DNA of 64,000 nucleotides from contig DKPQ01000019.1 in NCBI GenBank assembly GCA_002471275.1, positions 1 to 64,000 of the forward strand. The letters are read 5' to 3'. This DNA comes from Flammeovirgaceae bacterium UBA7330 (lineage in GTDB: Bacteria > Bacteroidota > Bacteroidia > Cytophagales > Cyclobacteriaceae). A model generated the notes under the pieces. The model did not search any database. It saw only the letters and a program-made list of their open reading frames with translations, and was not told the DNA's origin. The first letter of the stretch is position 1. The number at the start of each line of letters is the position of its first letter. Made by a program: the position numbers and the translations under genes. Below, piece by piece: positions 35,489 to 45,500 of this stretch.

Positions 35489-37417
35489 ATGACACCACAA
35501 ACACTCGATCACTCCGCTAAAACCCTTGAGAGACTTCCTGTTACCATTTTTGATGATGATCAGCAGGGAAGCAAAAAGGTAGCTGACGACATTGCTGATT
35601 TGATTATTGCCAAGCAAAAAGCTGGTGAAAATGCTGTGCTTGGTCTCGCTACGGGTGCCACGCCTATCAAAGTATATAAAGAGCTGGTAAGGAAGCACAA
35701 GGAAGAGAACCTAAGCTTCAAGAATGTAGTGACGTTTAACCTGGATGAGTACTATCCTATGGATAAGAGCTCCATTCTTAGTTACAACTATTTCATGCAT
35801 CATCACTTGTTTGATCATGTGGATATACCAAAGAAGAACATCAATATACCTGATGGGTCCATCCCGATCGAAGAGGTGAAAAAGTTTTGTGAGGATTATG
35901 AGGCTAAGATCGATGAATATGGTGGGATGGACATTCAGCTACTGGGTATTGGTCGAACCGGTCACGTAGGTTTCAACGAACCACCATCGTTCAAAGATTC
36001 TCCTACACGATTGGTTAAACTAGACCCGGTGACCATTTCTGATGCAACCAGGGAGTTTATCCGTGAAGAGCTGGTGCCTCGTCGAGCCATCACCATGGGT
36101 ATTAAAAGTATCTTCAAAGCCAGGAAAATCTACTTGATGGCCTGGGGTGAGAAAAAGGCCGCTATTTTAAAAGAAGCTGTTGAAGGCAATATCTCCGAAG
36201 ATATTCCGGCTACTTTCCTTCAGCATCACCCCAATGTAGAAGTGGTTATCGACGAGCATGCCACACTTGAACTCACCAGGTTTAAAACCCCATGGATTGT
36301 CTCTTTGTGTCAGTGGGATGACAACCTGGCTAAACGGGCTGTCATTTGGTTAAGCCAAAAAATCAATAAACCTATTCTCAAGCTTACAGAAGAAGATTAT
36401 AAATTAAATGAGCTGGGTGATTTGCTGGTTCATTATGGCAATGTGCAGGACCTCAACGTGAAGATGTTTACGCACTTCCAGCACACGATTACAGGATGGC
36501 CGGGTGGAAAACCGAATACCGACGATACCAACAGGCCTGAGCGGTCAACACCAGCCAAAAAACGTGTGATCATCTTTAGTCCTCACCCGGATGATGATGT
36601 GATCTCAATGGGAGGTACTTTCCTCCGGTTGGTGGAGCAGGGTCATGATGTACATGTGGCCTATCAAACTTCCGGAAACATTGCAGTTTTCGATTCTGAT
36701 GCCAGACGGTTTACAGATTTCGCCTTTGATTTCATGGCCGAGTTGCTGGATGTAGATATGTCGAAACATGAAGCTGTAAGAAATCAAATCTATGAGGCTA
36801 TCAAGAAAAAGGTTAGCGGTGACATTGATCATGAATATGTCAGAAAGGTTAAAGGATTGATCAGGAAAGGAGAAGCTGCTGCGGGTGCAAGATATTGTGG
36901 CCTGGAAGATGATCATATTCATTTCCTGAATCTACCATTCTATGAGACAGGCGCTGTTGAGAAAAGTGATCCGGGAGCAAAGGATTTTGAGATTACCAAA
37001 AACCTGCTCAATGAGATCAAGCCTCATCAGATCTATGCGGCTGGTGATCTGAGAGATCCGCATGGCACTCACAGGGTATGTCTGGACCTGATCATTGACT
37101 CGCTTGCTCAACTCAAATCTGAAAAAACGAGCTGGCTAAAAGATTGCTACTTCTGGTTGTACAGAGGAGCATGGCACGAATGGCCTTTGTATGAAATCGA
37201 AATGGCAGTTCCATTGAGCCCTTCTGATATGACAAGGAAGCGAAATGCCATCTTCAAGCATCAGTCGCAAAAAGATCGTCCGGTATTCCCCGGAAGTGAT
37301 TCAAGAGAGTTTTGGCAAAGGGCTGAAGACAGAAACCGTGATACGGCAAAACAATATGATTTATTAGGACTTACTGAATATGAAGCCATAGAAGCTTTCG
37401 TGAGATATAAGTTTTAA
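35489..37417 (+). CDS. NagB-type deaminase fused to PIG-L/LmbE deacetylase
   Basis: 642 aa, two enzymes in one chain. Residues ~1-265 are glucosamine-6-phosphate deaminase-like: VLGLATGATPIKVYKELV, VTFNLDEYYPM, LLGIGRTGHVGFNEP and the late ARKIYLMAWGEKKA. Residues ~355-600 are a PIG-L/LmbE N-deacetylase domain starting VIIFSPHPDDDVISMGG (zinc motif HPDD near residue 366) and containing AGDLRDPHGTH. Bacteroidota carry such fusions annotated as long NagB proteins. A single polypeptide could deacetylate an N-acetylhexosamine phosphate and then deaminate it to fructose 6-phosphate, doing the work of NagA plus NagB; that channelling idea is inference. First gene of a four-gene operon. Confidence 0.88.
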   Translation: MTPQTLDHSAKTLERLPVTIFDDDQQGSKKVADDIADLIIAKQKAGENAVLGLATGATPIKVYKELVRKHKEENLSFKNVVTFNLDEYYPMDKSSILSYNYFMHHHLFDHVDIPKKNINIPDGSIPIEEVKKFCEDYEAKIDEYGGMDIQLLGIGRTGHVGFNEPPSFKDSPTRLVKLDPVTISDATREFIREELVPRRAITMGIKSIFKARKIYLMAWGEKKAAILKEAVEGNISEDIPATFLQHHPNVEVVIDEHATLELTRFKTPWIVSLCQWDDNLAKRAVIWLSQKINKPILKLTEEDYKLNELGDLLVHYGNVQDLNVKMFTHFQHTITGWPGGKPNTDDTNRPERSTPAKKRVIIFSPHPDDDVISMGGTFLRLVEQGHDVHVAYQTSGNIAVFDSDARRFTDFAFDFMAELLDVDMSKHEAVRNQIYEAIKKKVSGDIDHEYVRKVKGLIRKGEAAAGARYCGLEDDHIHFLNLPFYETGAVEKSDPGAKDFEITKNLLNEIKPHQIYAAGDLRDPHGTHRVCLDLIIDSLAQLKSEKTSWLKDCYFWLYRGAWHEWPLYEIEMAVPLSPSDMTRKRNAIFKHQSQKDRPVFPGSDSREFWQRAEDRNRDTAKQYDLLGLTEYEAIEAFVRYKF

Positions 37418-37450
37418 TATTTTTGCCAGCCTAACACAAAAGCTCAAAGC

Positions 37451-38356
37451 ATGAATCCTACACTTGTTGTAATGGCTGCCGGTATGGGTAGCCGATATGG
37501 TGGCGTGAAACAAATTGACACCTTCGGACCTTCTGGCGAAACCATCGTGGACTATACCGTATACGATGCTTTACAGGTAGGATTCAGGAAAGTGGTCTTC
37601 ATCATCAGGAAGCATCTTCTCGCGGATGTGAAAGAAAAGTTCTCCGGGCTAATTGATCATGCTGATGTGGAGTTTGTGTACCAGGAGCTGGATAGTTTAC
37701 CCGCAGGGCTTTCAGTACCGGAAGGTAGAGAAAAACCCTGGGGAACTGGCCACGCAGTTTGGACGGCCAATCAGGTGGTGGATGAACCCTTTGTGGTGGT
37801 AAATGCAGATGATTATTATGGGAGGTCAGCCTTAAAAGTGATTTATGATCACCTGCTAAAGGTCGACAATAAAAAGATCGATGCATGCCTGGTGGCTTAC
37901 CAGCTGAAAAATACATTGTCGGACCATGGGAGTGTATCCAGAGGAATTTGTGAAGTATCGGAGGAAGGGAGTCTGAAATCCATCAATGAAAAGACGGAGA
38001 TTTATAAGGGGACAGATCATCCTTATTATGTTGAAGATGGTAAAGAGCACCCGCTAACTGGAAATGAACCCGTTTCAATGAACCTGATGGGATTTACCAG
38101 TCAGGTATTTAAAGACATTGAGACTGATTTTATCAGGTTTTATCACAAGTCAAAGGAGAACCTAAAAGCGGAGTACTACATCCCAACTGTATTGGATAAT
38201 GTGCGTAAATCGGGAAGTAACGTACCTGTACTATTTACAGATGAATCCTGGTTTGGAGTGACGTACAAAGAGGATAAAGTCATCGCACAAGTGAAGCTTC
38301 GTGACATGATAGATGAGGGCATCTACCCAAAAAGTCTCTGGGGCAATGAAGGATGA
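37451..38356 (+). CDS. Sugar-1-phosphate nucleotidyltransferase
   Basis: 301 aa. VVMAAGMGSRYGGVKQIDTF is the NTP-binding loop of the nucleotidyltransferase superfamily (GxGxR form), VVNADDYYGRSALKVIYDHL the metal-binding Asp region, and the core ends with LMGFTSQVFKDIE. The downstream kinase gene starts inside its 3' end (11-nt overlap). Kinase plus nucleotidyltransferase plus GalE implies that it makes a UDP-hexose or UDP-N-acetylhexosamine from the sugar 1-phosphate. The nucleotide and sugar specificity are not visible in the sequence. Confidence 0.82.
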   Translation: MNPTLVVMAAGMGSRYGGVKQIDTFGPSGETIVDYTVYDALQVGFRKVVFIIRKHLLADVKEKFSGLIDHADVEFVYQELDSLPAGLSVPEGREKPWGTGHAVWTANQVVDEPFVVVNADDYYGRSALKVIYDHLLKVDNKKIDACLVAYQLKNTLSDHGSVSRGICEVSEEGSLKSINEKTEIYKGTDHPYYVEDGKEHPLTGNEPVSMNLMGFTSQVFKDIETDFIRFYHKSKENLKAEYYIPTVLDNVRKSGSNVPVLFTDESWFGVTYKEDKVIAQVKLRDMIDEGIYPKSLWGNEG

Positions 38357-39434
38357 TCTTAGTCAAATAATTTCAAAATTTGATACTCAGGGATCGATAG
38401 AAGCGATTGAGCCTTTTGGGGGTGGCCATATCAACGATTCCTTTCGGGCTATGAATACCCGGAGTCAATTTCCAAACTACTTTTTACAGCGAATCAATCA
38501 TCATGTCTTTAAGGATGTAGAAGGGATGATGAACAATATTCAATCTGTAACGGCATTTCTATCCAAAAAATACAACGAGCAATCGCTCGATGAGGATGGC
38601 ATGCTGGCGTTGCAGATTGTAAAGACTCTGGATGGTGCACTTTATACGAAATGGGGTGACAGCTATTGGAGACTGTACCTGTTGATCGAGGGACTTCAAT
38701 CCATAGATATACCATCTTCAGCGGATATCGTTTTTGAAGGGGCTAAAGGATTTGGGCAGTTCATCGCTGATCTTCATCATTTTGATGCCAATAGCCTTAC
38801 GCACACAATTCCCTATTTTCATCATATGCCTCGCAGACTGAAAAGGTTTGAAGAGGTGGTGTCTGATGTCAGTGTGGACAAAGATGAAGAGAAGCAAGCC
38901 ATTCAATTTGTACGTAAGGTGGGGAATGAATTATGTGAGCTTCAAAGGTTGCTTGATCAGGGAAGTTTACCCCTTAGGGTCACACACAATGACACGAAAT
39001 TCAACAATATCTTGTTTGATGCTAAGAACAAGGCGAGGTGTGTGATAGACCTGGATACTGTGATGCCGGGGTTGGTGCACTATGATTTCGGCGATGGAGT
39101 GAGGACTTCTACCTGCACAAGTGACGAGGATGAATCGGATCTTGACAAGGTCGATATAGATGCGGAGTTCTTTGAGGCTTACACCAGCGGATTTTTAGAA
39201 GATACCCGGGGGATTCTCTCGGATCTCGAAACCCAAACGATGGTAGAAGGAGCACTGATGATGCCTTTTATCATGGGTGTCAGGTTTTTAACTGACTACT
39301 TTGAAGGAAATAAATATTATAAGACAGCTTATCCGACACATAATCTGGTCAGAGCAAAATGTCAGTTAGAATTAACCCGAAAGATGCTGGCAAGAAAGGC
39401 TGATTTAATTAGCATTGTGAAGAAATATTCTTAA
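38346..39434 (+). CDS. NahK-like anomeric N-acetylhexosamine kinase
   Basis: 362 aa from the ATG at 38346, which overlaps the upstream stop by 11 nt; an earlier ATG at 38313 would make the overlap 44 nt. It is an aminoglycoside-phosphotransferase-fold kinase: PFGGGHINDSFRAMN near the start, THNDTKFNNILFD with catalytic Asp216, and CVIDLDTVMPGLVHYDFGDG (metal site). These motifs and the order resemble N-acetylhexosamine 1-kinase NahK/LnpB of bifidobacteria. Predicted reaction: phosphorylation at the anomeric carbon of GlcNAc, GalNAc or a similar hexose, feeding the nucleotidyltransferase next door. Confidence 0.82.
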   Translation: MKDDLSQIISKFDTQGSIEAIEPFGGGHINDSFRAMNTRSQFPNYFLQRINHHVFKDVEGMMNNIQSVTAFLSKKYNEQSLDEDGMLALQIVKTLDGALYTKWGDSYWRLYLLIEGLQSIDIPSSADIVFEGAKGFGQFIADLHHFDANSLTHTIPYFHHMPRRLKRFEEVVSDVSVDKDEEKQAIQFVRKVGNELCELQRLLDQGSLPLRVTHNDTKFNNILFDAKNKARCVIDLDTVMPGLVHYDFGDGVRTSTCTSDEDESDLDKVDIDAEFFEAYTSGFLEDTRGILSDLETQTMVEGALMMPFIMGVRFLTDYFEGNKYYKTAYPTHNLVRAKCQLELTRKMLARKADLISIVKKYS

Positions 39435-39445
39435 GTATTCAAATT

Positions 39446-40471
39446 ATGAAAGGAAAGATCCTGGTTACAGGTGGTGCCGGATACATCGGCTCGCACACAG
39501 CAGTAGAGTTGATTAAATCAGGTTACGAAGTGGTGATTGTAGATAATCTGTCCAATTCGCGTGCTGAAGTCATTGACAGTATTAATAAGATAACCGGGAC
39601 CAGGCCAGCATTTTACAATTTTGACTTGTGTGATGCAGGGAAACTAGGAGATTTTTTTAAAACTGAAAAAGGAATAACCGGCATCATTCATTTTGCTGCA
39701 AGTAAAGCAGTGGGAGAGTCGGTGCAAAAACCGCTGTTATACTATCGAAACAATCTTAATTCTCTGATCAACCTGATTGATCAAATGAAGGGCAATAACA
39801 TTCCGGATCTGGTTTTCTCTTCTTCATGTACCGTATACGGTCAGCCGGATAAGTTACCGGTGACAGAAGATACGCCGTTCAAAACAGCTGAATCTCCTTA
39901 TGGTAACACTAAGCAGATTTGTGAAGAAATTATCCAGGATGTGGCCCATGTAAATTCTGACTTAAACTTCATAGCACTTAGGTACTTTAATCCAGTGGGA
40001 GCTCATGAGTCTGCAGAGATTGGAGAATTACCTCTTGGTGTACCAGCGAACCTGGTGCCTTTTATCACTCAAACAGCCGCCGGAATCCGAAAAGAATTGT
40101 CTGTGTTTGGTAATGACTACGATACACCGGATGGTACCGCAGTAAGGGATTATATTCATGTGGTAGATCTGGCTGAAGCTCATGTGAAAGCTATGGATCG
40201 CATGACAGGCAAGAATCAAAAGCAGAACTACGAATATTTTAACGTAGGCACAGGGAATGGAAGCTCAGTACTCGAAGTCATTGAAACGTTTGAACGCGTG
40301 ACCAATCAAAAGCTGAGCTACAAGATTGTTGACCGAAGGCCTGGAGATGTGGTTAAAATTTATGCCAATACAGATTTAGCCAATAAAGAGCTGGGGTGGA
40401 AGGCATCGAAAGGACTTGACCAAATGATGGCAGATGCCTGGCGATGGCAACAGAAAGTTTCAAACATTTAG
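39446..40471 (+). CDS. galE: UDP-glucose 4-epimerase GalE
   Basis: 341 aa extended SDR. ILVTGGAGYIGSHTAVELI is the NAD loop, VFSSSCTVYGQP the Ser/Thr region, SPYGNTKQICEEII carries Tyr152 and Lys156, and ALRYFNPVGAH and YEYFNVGTGNGSSVLEVI are GalE-specific. It interconverts UDP-glucose/UDP-galactose, possibly also the N-acetyl forms. It lies 11 nt after the kinase gene and completes a Leloir-like set. No convincing terminator was seen in the 80 nt before the convergent response regulator; TTGATCA-type direct repeats lie there. Confidence 0.93.
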   Translation: MKGKILVTGGAGYIGSHTAVELIKSGYEVVIVDNLSNSRAEVIDSINKITGTRPAFYNFDLCDAGKLGDFFKTEKGITGIIHFAASKAVGESVQKPLLYYRNNLNSLINLIDQMKGNNIPDLVFSSSCTVYGQPDKLPVTEDTPFKTAESPYGNTKQICEEIIQDVAHVNSDLNFIALRYFNPVGAHESAEIGELPLGVPANLVPFITQTAAGIRKELSVFGNDYDTPDGTAVRDYIHVVDLAEAHVKAMDRMTGKNQKQNYEYFNVGTGNGSSVLEVIETFERVTNQKLSYKIVDRRPGDVVKIYANTDLANKELGWKASKGLDQMMADAWRWQQKVSNI

Positions 40472-40551
40472 TTGTGTGATGGTTGATCAGTTGATCATAT
40501 CATGAGAGGATATCGGACGACTTCTTGAAAGCGATTTTTACCTTGTCAGGT

Positions 40552-41244
40552 TTAATACATTTCTTTTAGTACGTCCTCCTGATACATTTTACCAATAGGA
40601 ATGGTGTTTCCTTTGATGACAATCTGGTGGTTTGAGTAGCTGCTTACTTTGTCTTTATTGATGATAAAGGACTTGTGGACTCTTAAAAAAGGATGACTCA
40701 ATTCATCTTCTAAATTTTTTAAAGAAGCCAACGTAATTAGCTGCCCATTTTCAGTCACCACTTTTACATACTCTTTCAATCCTTCAATGTAGAGGATGCT
40801 GTTTATTTCTACCCTATGCTTTTGTCCATCAGCTTTAAAATACAGGAATTCCGGTGTTTTTTCCTCCTTTGATGAAGTTGTTACGGGTGCGCTGGCTGGT
40901 TTCAGTTTATTGATGGCTTTCAAGAAGCGCTCAAATGGGATCGGCTTCATCAGGTAATCCAGTACATCCAATTCATATCCTTCAAGTGCATATTGGGGAT
41001 AAGCAGTAGTCAGAATGATGGCAGGTTTGGTAGTGAGTGTTTTAATGAAGTCCAGTCCGGTTAATCCGGGCATCTGAATATCTAGAAAAACCAGGTCAAC
41101 TTGTTGGTTGTTGATTGTGGCCATGGCATCCATGGGATTGGGGAAATCACCCAATAGTTCCAGGTGACTGACTTTTTTAACATATGCTTTGATAAGGTCC
41201 CTGGCAGGTTTTTCGTCGTCGATGATGATACATCGGACATTCAT
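40552..41244 (-). CDS. LytTR-family response regulator
   Basis: 230 aa. The CheY-like receiver covers residues ~1-120 (IIIDDEKPARDLI, phospho-acceptor Asp55 in LVFLDIQMPGLTG, TTAYPQYALEGYE). The LytTR DNA-binding domain is ~135-230 (FLYFKADGQKHRVEINSILY, EYVKVVTENGQLIT, FLRVHKSFIINKDKV). It is the partner of the sensor kinase that overlaps its start by 4 nt. The likely target is the divergent barrel-protein gene at 42515, as usual for local LytTR pairs, but no binding-site repeats were identified. Confidence 0.93.
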   Translation of the reverse strand: MNVRCIIIDDEKPARDLIKAYVKKVSHLELLGDFPNPMDAMATINNQQVDLVFLDIQMPGLTGLDFIKTLTTKPAIILTTAYPQYALEGYELDVLDYLMKPIPFERFLKAINKLKPASAPVTTSSKEEKTPEFLYFKADGQKHRVEINSILYIEGLKEYVKVVTENGQLITLASLKNLEDELSHPFLRVHKSFIINKDKVSSYSNHQIVIKGNTIPIGKMYQEDVLKEMY

Positions 41245-42272
41245 GACAGATTTATCTTGAGCCTCACATGATACATCTCATCTTTTACCTCCTGAGTTAA
41301 CTCGTAATTCCCAGGATAAGCTAATTCTAATCTTCTCTTTACATTTTCTATACCCACTCCTTTTTCACTTCCGTTTGAAACTTCAGTACCTAAGTTATTC
41401 AATACTTTCATCTCAAGACTATTATTAGCTGTTGAAATTTGAATGCTGATTTCACTGCCGGGGTTGGATTCAATGTTGCTGTGCTTGAATGCATTCTCAA
41501 TAAAGGGAATCAGGAGCATGGGTTCAATCATCGCTTCCTGCTGCACCTGGTCCATGGTCAGATTTACTCGTATATCCTTCCCAATCTTCAGTTTTTGAAA
41601 GTCTACATAATGCTGAATATAGCTGAGTTCCTTGCCCAGAGACACTTTTTTCACTGACGTATCATATACCACGTAGCGAAGCATCTCTGAAAGTTTCATG
41701 ATCATCTTGGGGGCTTGAGGAGATTTGTTGTAAGATAGTGAGTAGACGTTGTTAAGTGCGTTAAATAGAAAATGAGGATTGATTTGGGTCTTGAGAAACT
41801 GCATTTCTGACTGCAATTTTTCATGGATCAATGCTGCTTCTCTTTGCTTACGTTTCCTGTTTTCAGTGGTAATCCAAACAATTGTGGAAAAGAAAAGCAT
41901 CAAAATCGAGTTTACCACCGACCCGAAGATCAACCAAAGAAAGGGTCTTAGTCCAGAAGAAGACCGTCCTCTACCGCGTAGTTCTGAAAAATCCGGTTTT
42001 GGTAAGAGGTCATTGGTGTACACAATCAGGTAATGCACGCTTACGATGATCACAATGACGGCAATGGCATAGTAAAGGTATTTTCCACGCTCAAAAATCT
42101 TTGGGAGAAAGATCATCAGGTTGACATAAAACACCATCATGTGGATGGCCAGCAACCTGAGGGTATGAATCAATGCCTCCCCAATATCAAAGAGCCTGCT
42201 TTGGAAATAGAAGATCAGCATGCCATAAGCAAACCAGGACAATACATGTATCAGTTGTTCCCTTTTCATCAT
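41241..42272 (-). CDS. LytS/YehU-type sensor histidine kinase
   Basis: 343 aa. Four membrane helices in residues ~1-150 are separated by short loops, with a cytoplasmic His_kinase domain after them. The phospho-acceptor motif FLKTQINPHFLFNALNNVYS lies near residue 165. LIPFIENAFKHSN is the N box and GVGIENVKRRLELAYP the glycine-rich ATP lid. There is no separate periplasmic sensor domain, so the stimulus is probably sensed in the membrane. Transcribed with the LytTR regulator (4-nt overlap). Confidence 0.92.
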   Translation of the reverse strand: MMKREQLIHVLSWFAYGMLIFYFQSRLFDIGEALIHTLRLLAIHMMVFYVNLMIFLPKIFERGKYLYYAIAVIVIIVSVHYLIVYTNDLLPKPDFSELRGRGRSSSGLRPFLWLIFGSVVNSILMLFFSTIVWITTENRKRKQREAALIHEKLQSEMQFLKTQINPHFLFNALNNVYSLSYNKSPQAPKMIMKLSEMLRYVVYDTSVKKVSLGKELSYIQHYVDFQKLKIGKDIRVNLTMDQVQQEAMIEPMLLIPFIENAFKHSNIESNPGSEISIQISTANNSLEMKVLNNLGTEVSNGSEKGVGIENVKRRLELAYPGNYELTQEVKDEMYHVRLKINLS

Positions 42273-42475
42273 TCAGTAGAAGTCAAAATTGGTTGGTTTG
42301 ATTCATTTTTCAACATGGTTTCAACGAAGAGATGGATCATTTCAATAAAATCAGCAGGTCATTCAACGAATGACTAAGATCTGTATTATTTAGTCTTAAA
42401 TGAAGGTTTTTTAATGGTTGATTGAAATAATGATCCCGTTTGTTGAATTGTACAATGGGACCTAAACCTTTGAAA

Positions 42476-42483
42476 TACCTTTG
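42476..42483 (+). promoter_or_regulatory. -7 box before the barrel-protein gene
   Basis: TACCTTTG matches TAnnTTTG exactly, 31 nt before the start codon at 42515. I see no well-spaced -33 TTTG, so the promoter may need an activator; the divergent LytTR regulator would be the natural candidate. The 243-nt region holds nothing else I can support. Confidence 0.45.
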
Positions 42484-42514
42484 AGGTATAAATGACCAAA
42501 TAAAACATTTAATA

Positions 42515-45500
42515 ATGAAAAAATCACTACTTGTTTTGGTTCTGGTACTTGCAGCGGTGGCAGTCTTTGCCCAAAGAGGAGGATTTGATAGATCCGAAAT
42601 GGTAAAGCGGGAAAAGGAAAATGTCCTCGCTAAAGTTGAAGGTCTTTCAGCTGATCAAAAAATGTTACTGGAAGGTATCTACGAAGAATTTGGTGTTACC
42701 CTGGATGAAACTATTGAAGAGATCCGCAAGTCGGGTGACTTTAGTCAGTTCAGGACGAAAATGCCCGCTCTTCAGCTAGAGAAAAGTTTGTTGATCAAAG
42801 ACGTCCTAACTAGCAGCCAATATGCTGTCTATGAGAAGGTTGTTGGTGCTGATAGACAAGGAGAAAACAACACAAAACCCACGGAAACAAAAGCCCAGCC
42901 AGTCAAAATATATGGTAAGATCATCGGTTCTGATGATGGGTCGGGTCTTCCTGGAGCAACAGTATTGATGATTAATGTGAAGGATTCAGCAAGAAGCAAA
43001 TTTGCCAATGCTCTACCAGATGGATCATTTACCATATCTAACCTGGATCAGGCTTTCTATAAAATGCGCGTTACCAGCCTTGGATATAAACCAATGGTGA
43101 GAGTATTGAGAGTAAATACTGATATCAATATGGGTACTGTTCCCCTTGCAGTAGATGTTACAGAACTTCAGGCAGTAGAGATAAAAGGAGATGTAGTTCC
43201 GGTGGAAAAGAAAGGAGATACAACCCTGTATAATGCAGATGCATACAAAGTAAACCCTGATGCCAGTGCTGCCGACCTGGTGCGCAAGCTCCCTGGGATG
43301 ACAATTACCGATGCAGGAGTACAATCCAATGGAGAAACTGTCAGCCAGGTTTTGCTAGACGGAAAGCGATTCTTTGGTCAGGATCCGGTATTGGCCTTAA
43401 ATACAATTCCCGCAGAGGTAGTGCAGAAGGTAGAAGTATTTGATCAGATGAGTGAAAGATCTCAGTTTACTGGATTTGATGATGGAAATACTACCAAGAC
43501 GCTAAACGTAGTCACCCGTGAAAACAAACGAAATGGTACGTTTGGGAAAATCACTGCTGGTTATGGTACTGATGATCGGCACAATGTGGAGGGAAATATC
43601 AACTTCATGAAGGAAGGTCGGAATCTAACCGTTTTGGGAATGAGCAATGATATTAATAAAACCAACTTCAGTGATGGGAGTATTATCGGATCTAGTGGGG
43701 GTCGAAGAGGGTTTGGAAGATCTTTTGGTGGTGGACAGGACTTAACACCAAAAGGCATCACCCAGACCCAATCATTTGGGGTCAACTTTTCAGATACCTG
43801 GGCGAAGAAAGGCCGAATTGAGTCAAGCTACTTTTTTGATCGTTCATTGTTTGATAATCATCAGATCAGCGCAAGAGAATCATTTTTCGGTGGAGAAAGC
43901 TTGTTTTATGATGAAGATGCAACATCCAGAACTGAAAACATGAATCACAGAATGAATATGAGGATTCAGTATAACCTGAACGATAAGAACTCAATTGTTT
44001 TTAGACCAAACATCAGTTTTCAGGATAACGAGTCTTTAGATGTAACCTTTGGTCAGACATTTGATGAAAACCAGCAATTGATCAATGGAACAGATAATAC
44101 TTATTCTGGAGATAATCTCGGCTATAAAATCGATGGTGAGTTGACCTGGAATCATAAATTCAATAAGACAGGCAGGACCTTTTCTGTAGAATTGGGAACA
44201 AATATCAATAACACGAATCGAGAAAATATTTACAGTGACAATCAGCTTGACTCACTGTTCAGATATGATAATACTGATGAGAATGTGTCGATGAAATATG
44301 AATTTAATTACACAGAACCTGTTGGATTGAATGGTCAGTTAAACGCTAATTATGAGTTATCTAACTATATCAGAAGAAATATCAGAGATGGATTCAGCTA
44401 CAATTCATTTACTGTAAACAATCAAACATTTGAGGAAGGATTATCCAGTCACTTTGATACCGATTATACAACTCATAAACCAGGTATTGGATTTAGAAAT
44501 CGAAGTATGACCGGGTTCTTTGGCGTTGATTTGGAGTATCAATATGTGGCGTTGGATAGCCGACAGGGTTATCCATCAGAGATAATAATCCCAACCAATA
44601 CGTTTAACAATTTCTTACCATCCATCATGTCAAGAATGGATTTAGGAAAGGAAAGAAGCTTGTTTTTTAGGTATAGCACCAGTACGGATATCCCGTCTGC
44701 TCAGCAATTACAGCAGGTTGTGGATAATAGTAATCCTTTGTTTATGTCTGTTGGTAATCCATACCTGGATCAATCTTATTCCCATCAATTCTTTGCCAGG
44801 TATTCAAAAACCAATACTGATAAGAATACCAATTTTTCGAATTTCATGATGGTCAGGGCTACCCAGGATTTTATCACCAATGCTACCTATAGTGCAAGCG
44901 CTGATAGTGTTTTGGTGGGAGACATTATCCTTCCAAGAGGTGGTCAGTTGTCGCAACCAATCAACCTGAATGGTTATTGGAATGTCAGGGACAATATTAC
45001 TTACGGATTCCTTGTCAGTCCCCTGAAAACCAACGTCAATCTAACCTTAGGTGCCGGGTATACCAGAACTCCCGGAGAAGCTAACAGGATCAGCAACATT
45101 TCACAGACCTATAATGGAAATACCGGAATCAACCTCTCGTCCAATATTAGTGAGAATATAGATTTCAATATTTCTTACAATGCTGGTTTAAACCGGGTAA
45201 CCAACTCTGTTCAGGAGAGAAGCAATACACGATACACTACTCATCTGATTAATGGAAAGATCAACTTGATTTCAAAAGGAGGAACTGTTTTCAGGAGTGA
45301 CGTCAATTATCAAATCTATGATGGTGTATCTGCTGACTTCGATACCAGCTACATCCTGTGGAACATCAGCATTGCTCAGAAGTTCCTGAAAAATGATTTG
45401 GGTGAAGTATCCCTAACAGTTTTCGACCTTTTGAATCAGAATCAAAGCATTACACAGAACATCACTTCTGCCTATTTCGAAGAGGTGAGGTCTCTGGTCC

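Noticed and set aside
40472..40551. TTGATCA repeats considered as a terminator between galE and the response regulator
   Set aside because: The arms are direct rather than clean inverted repeats and no T run follows on either strand.
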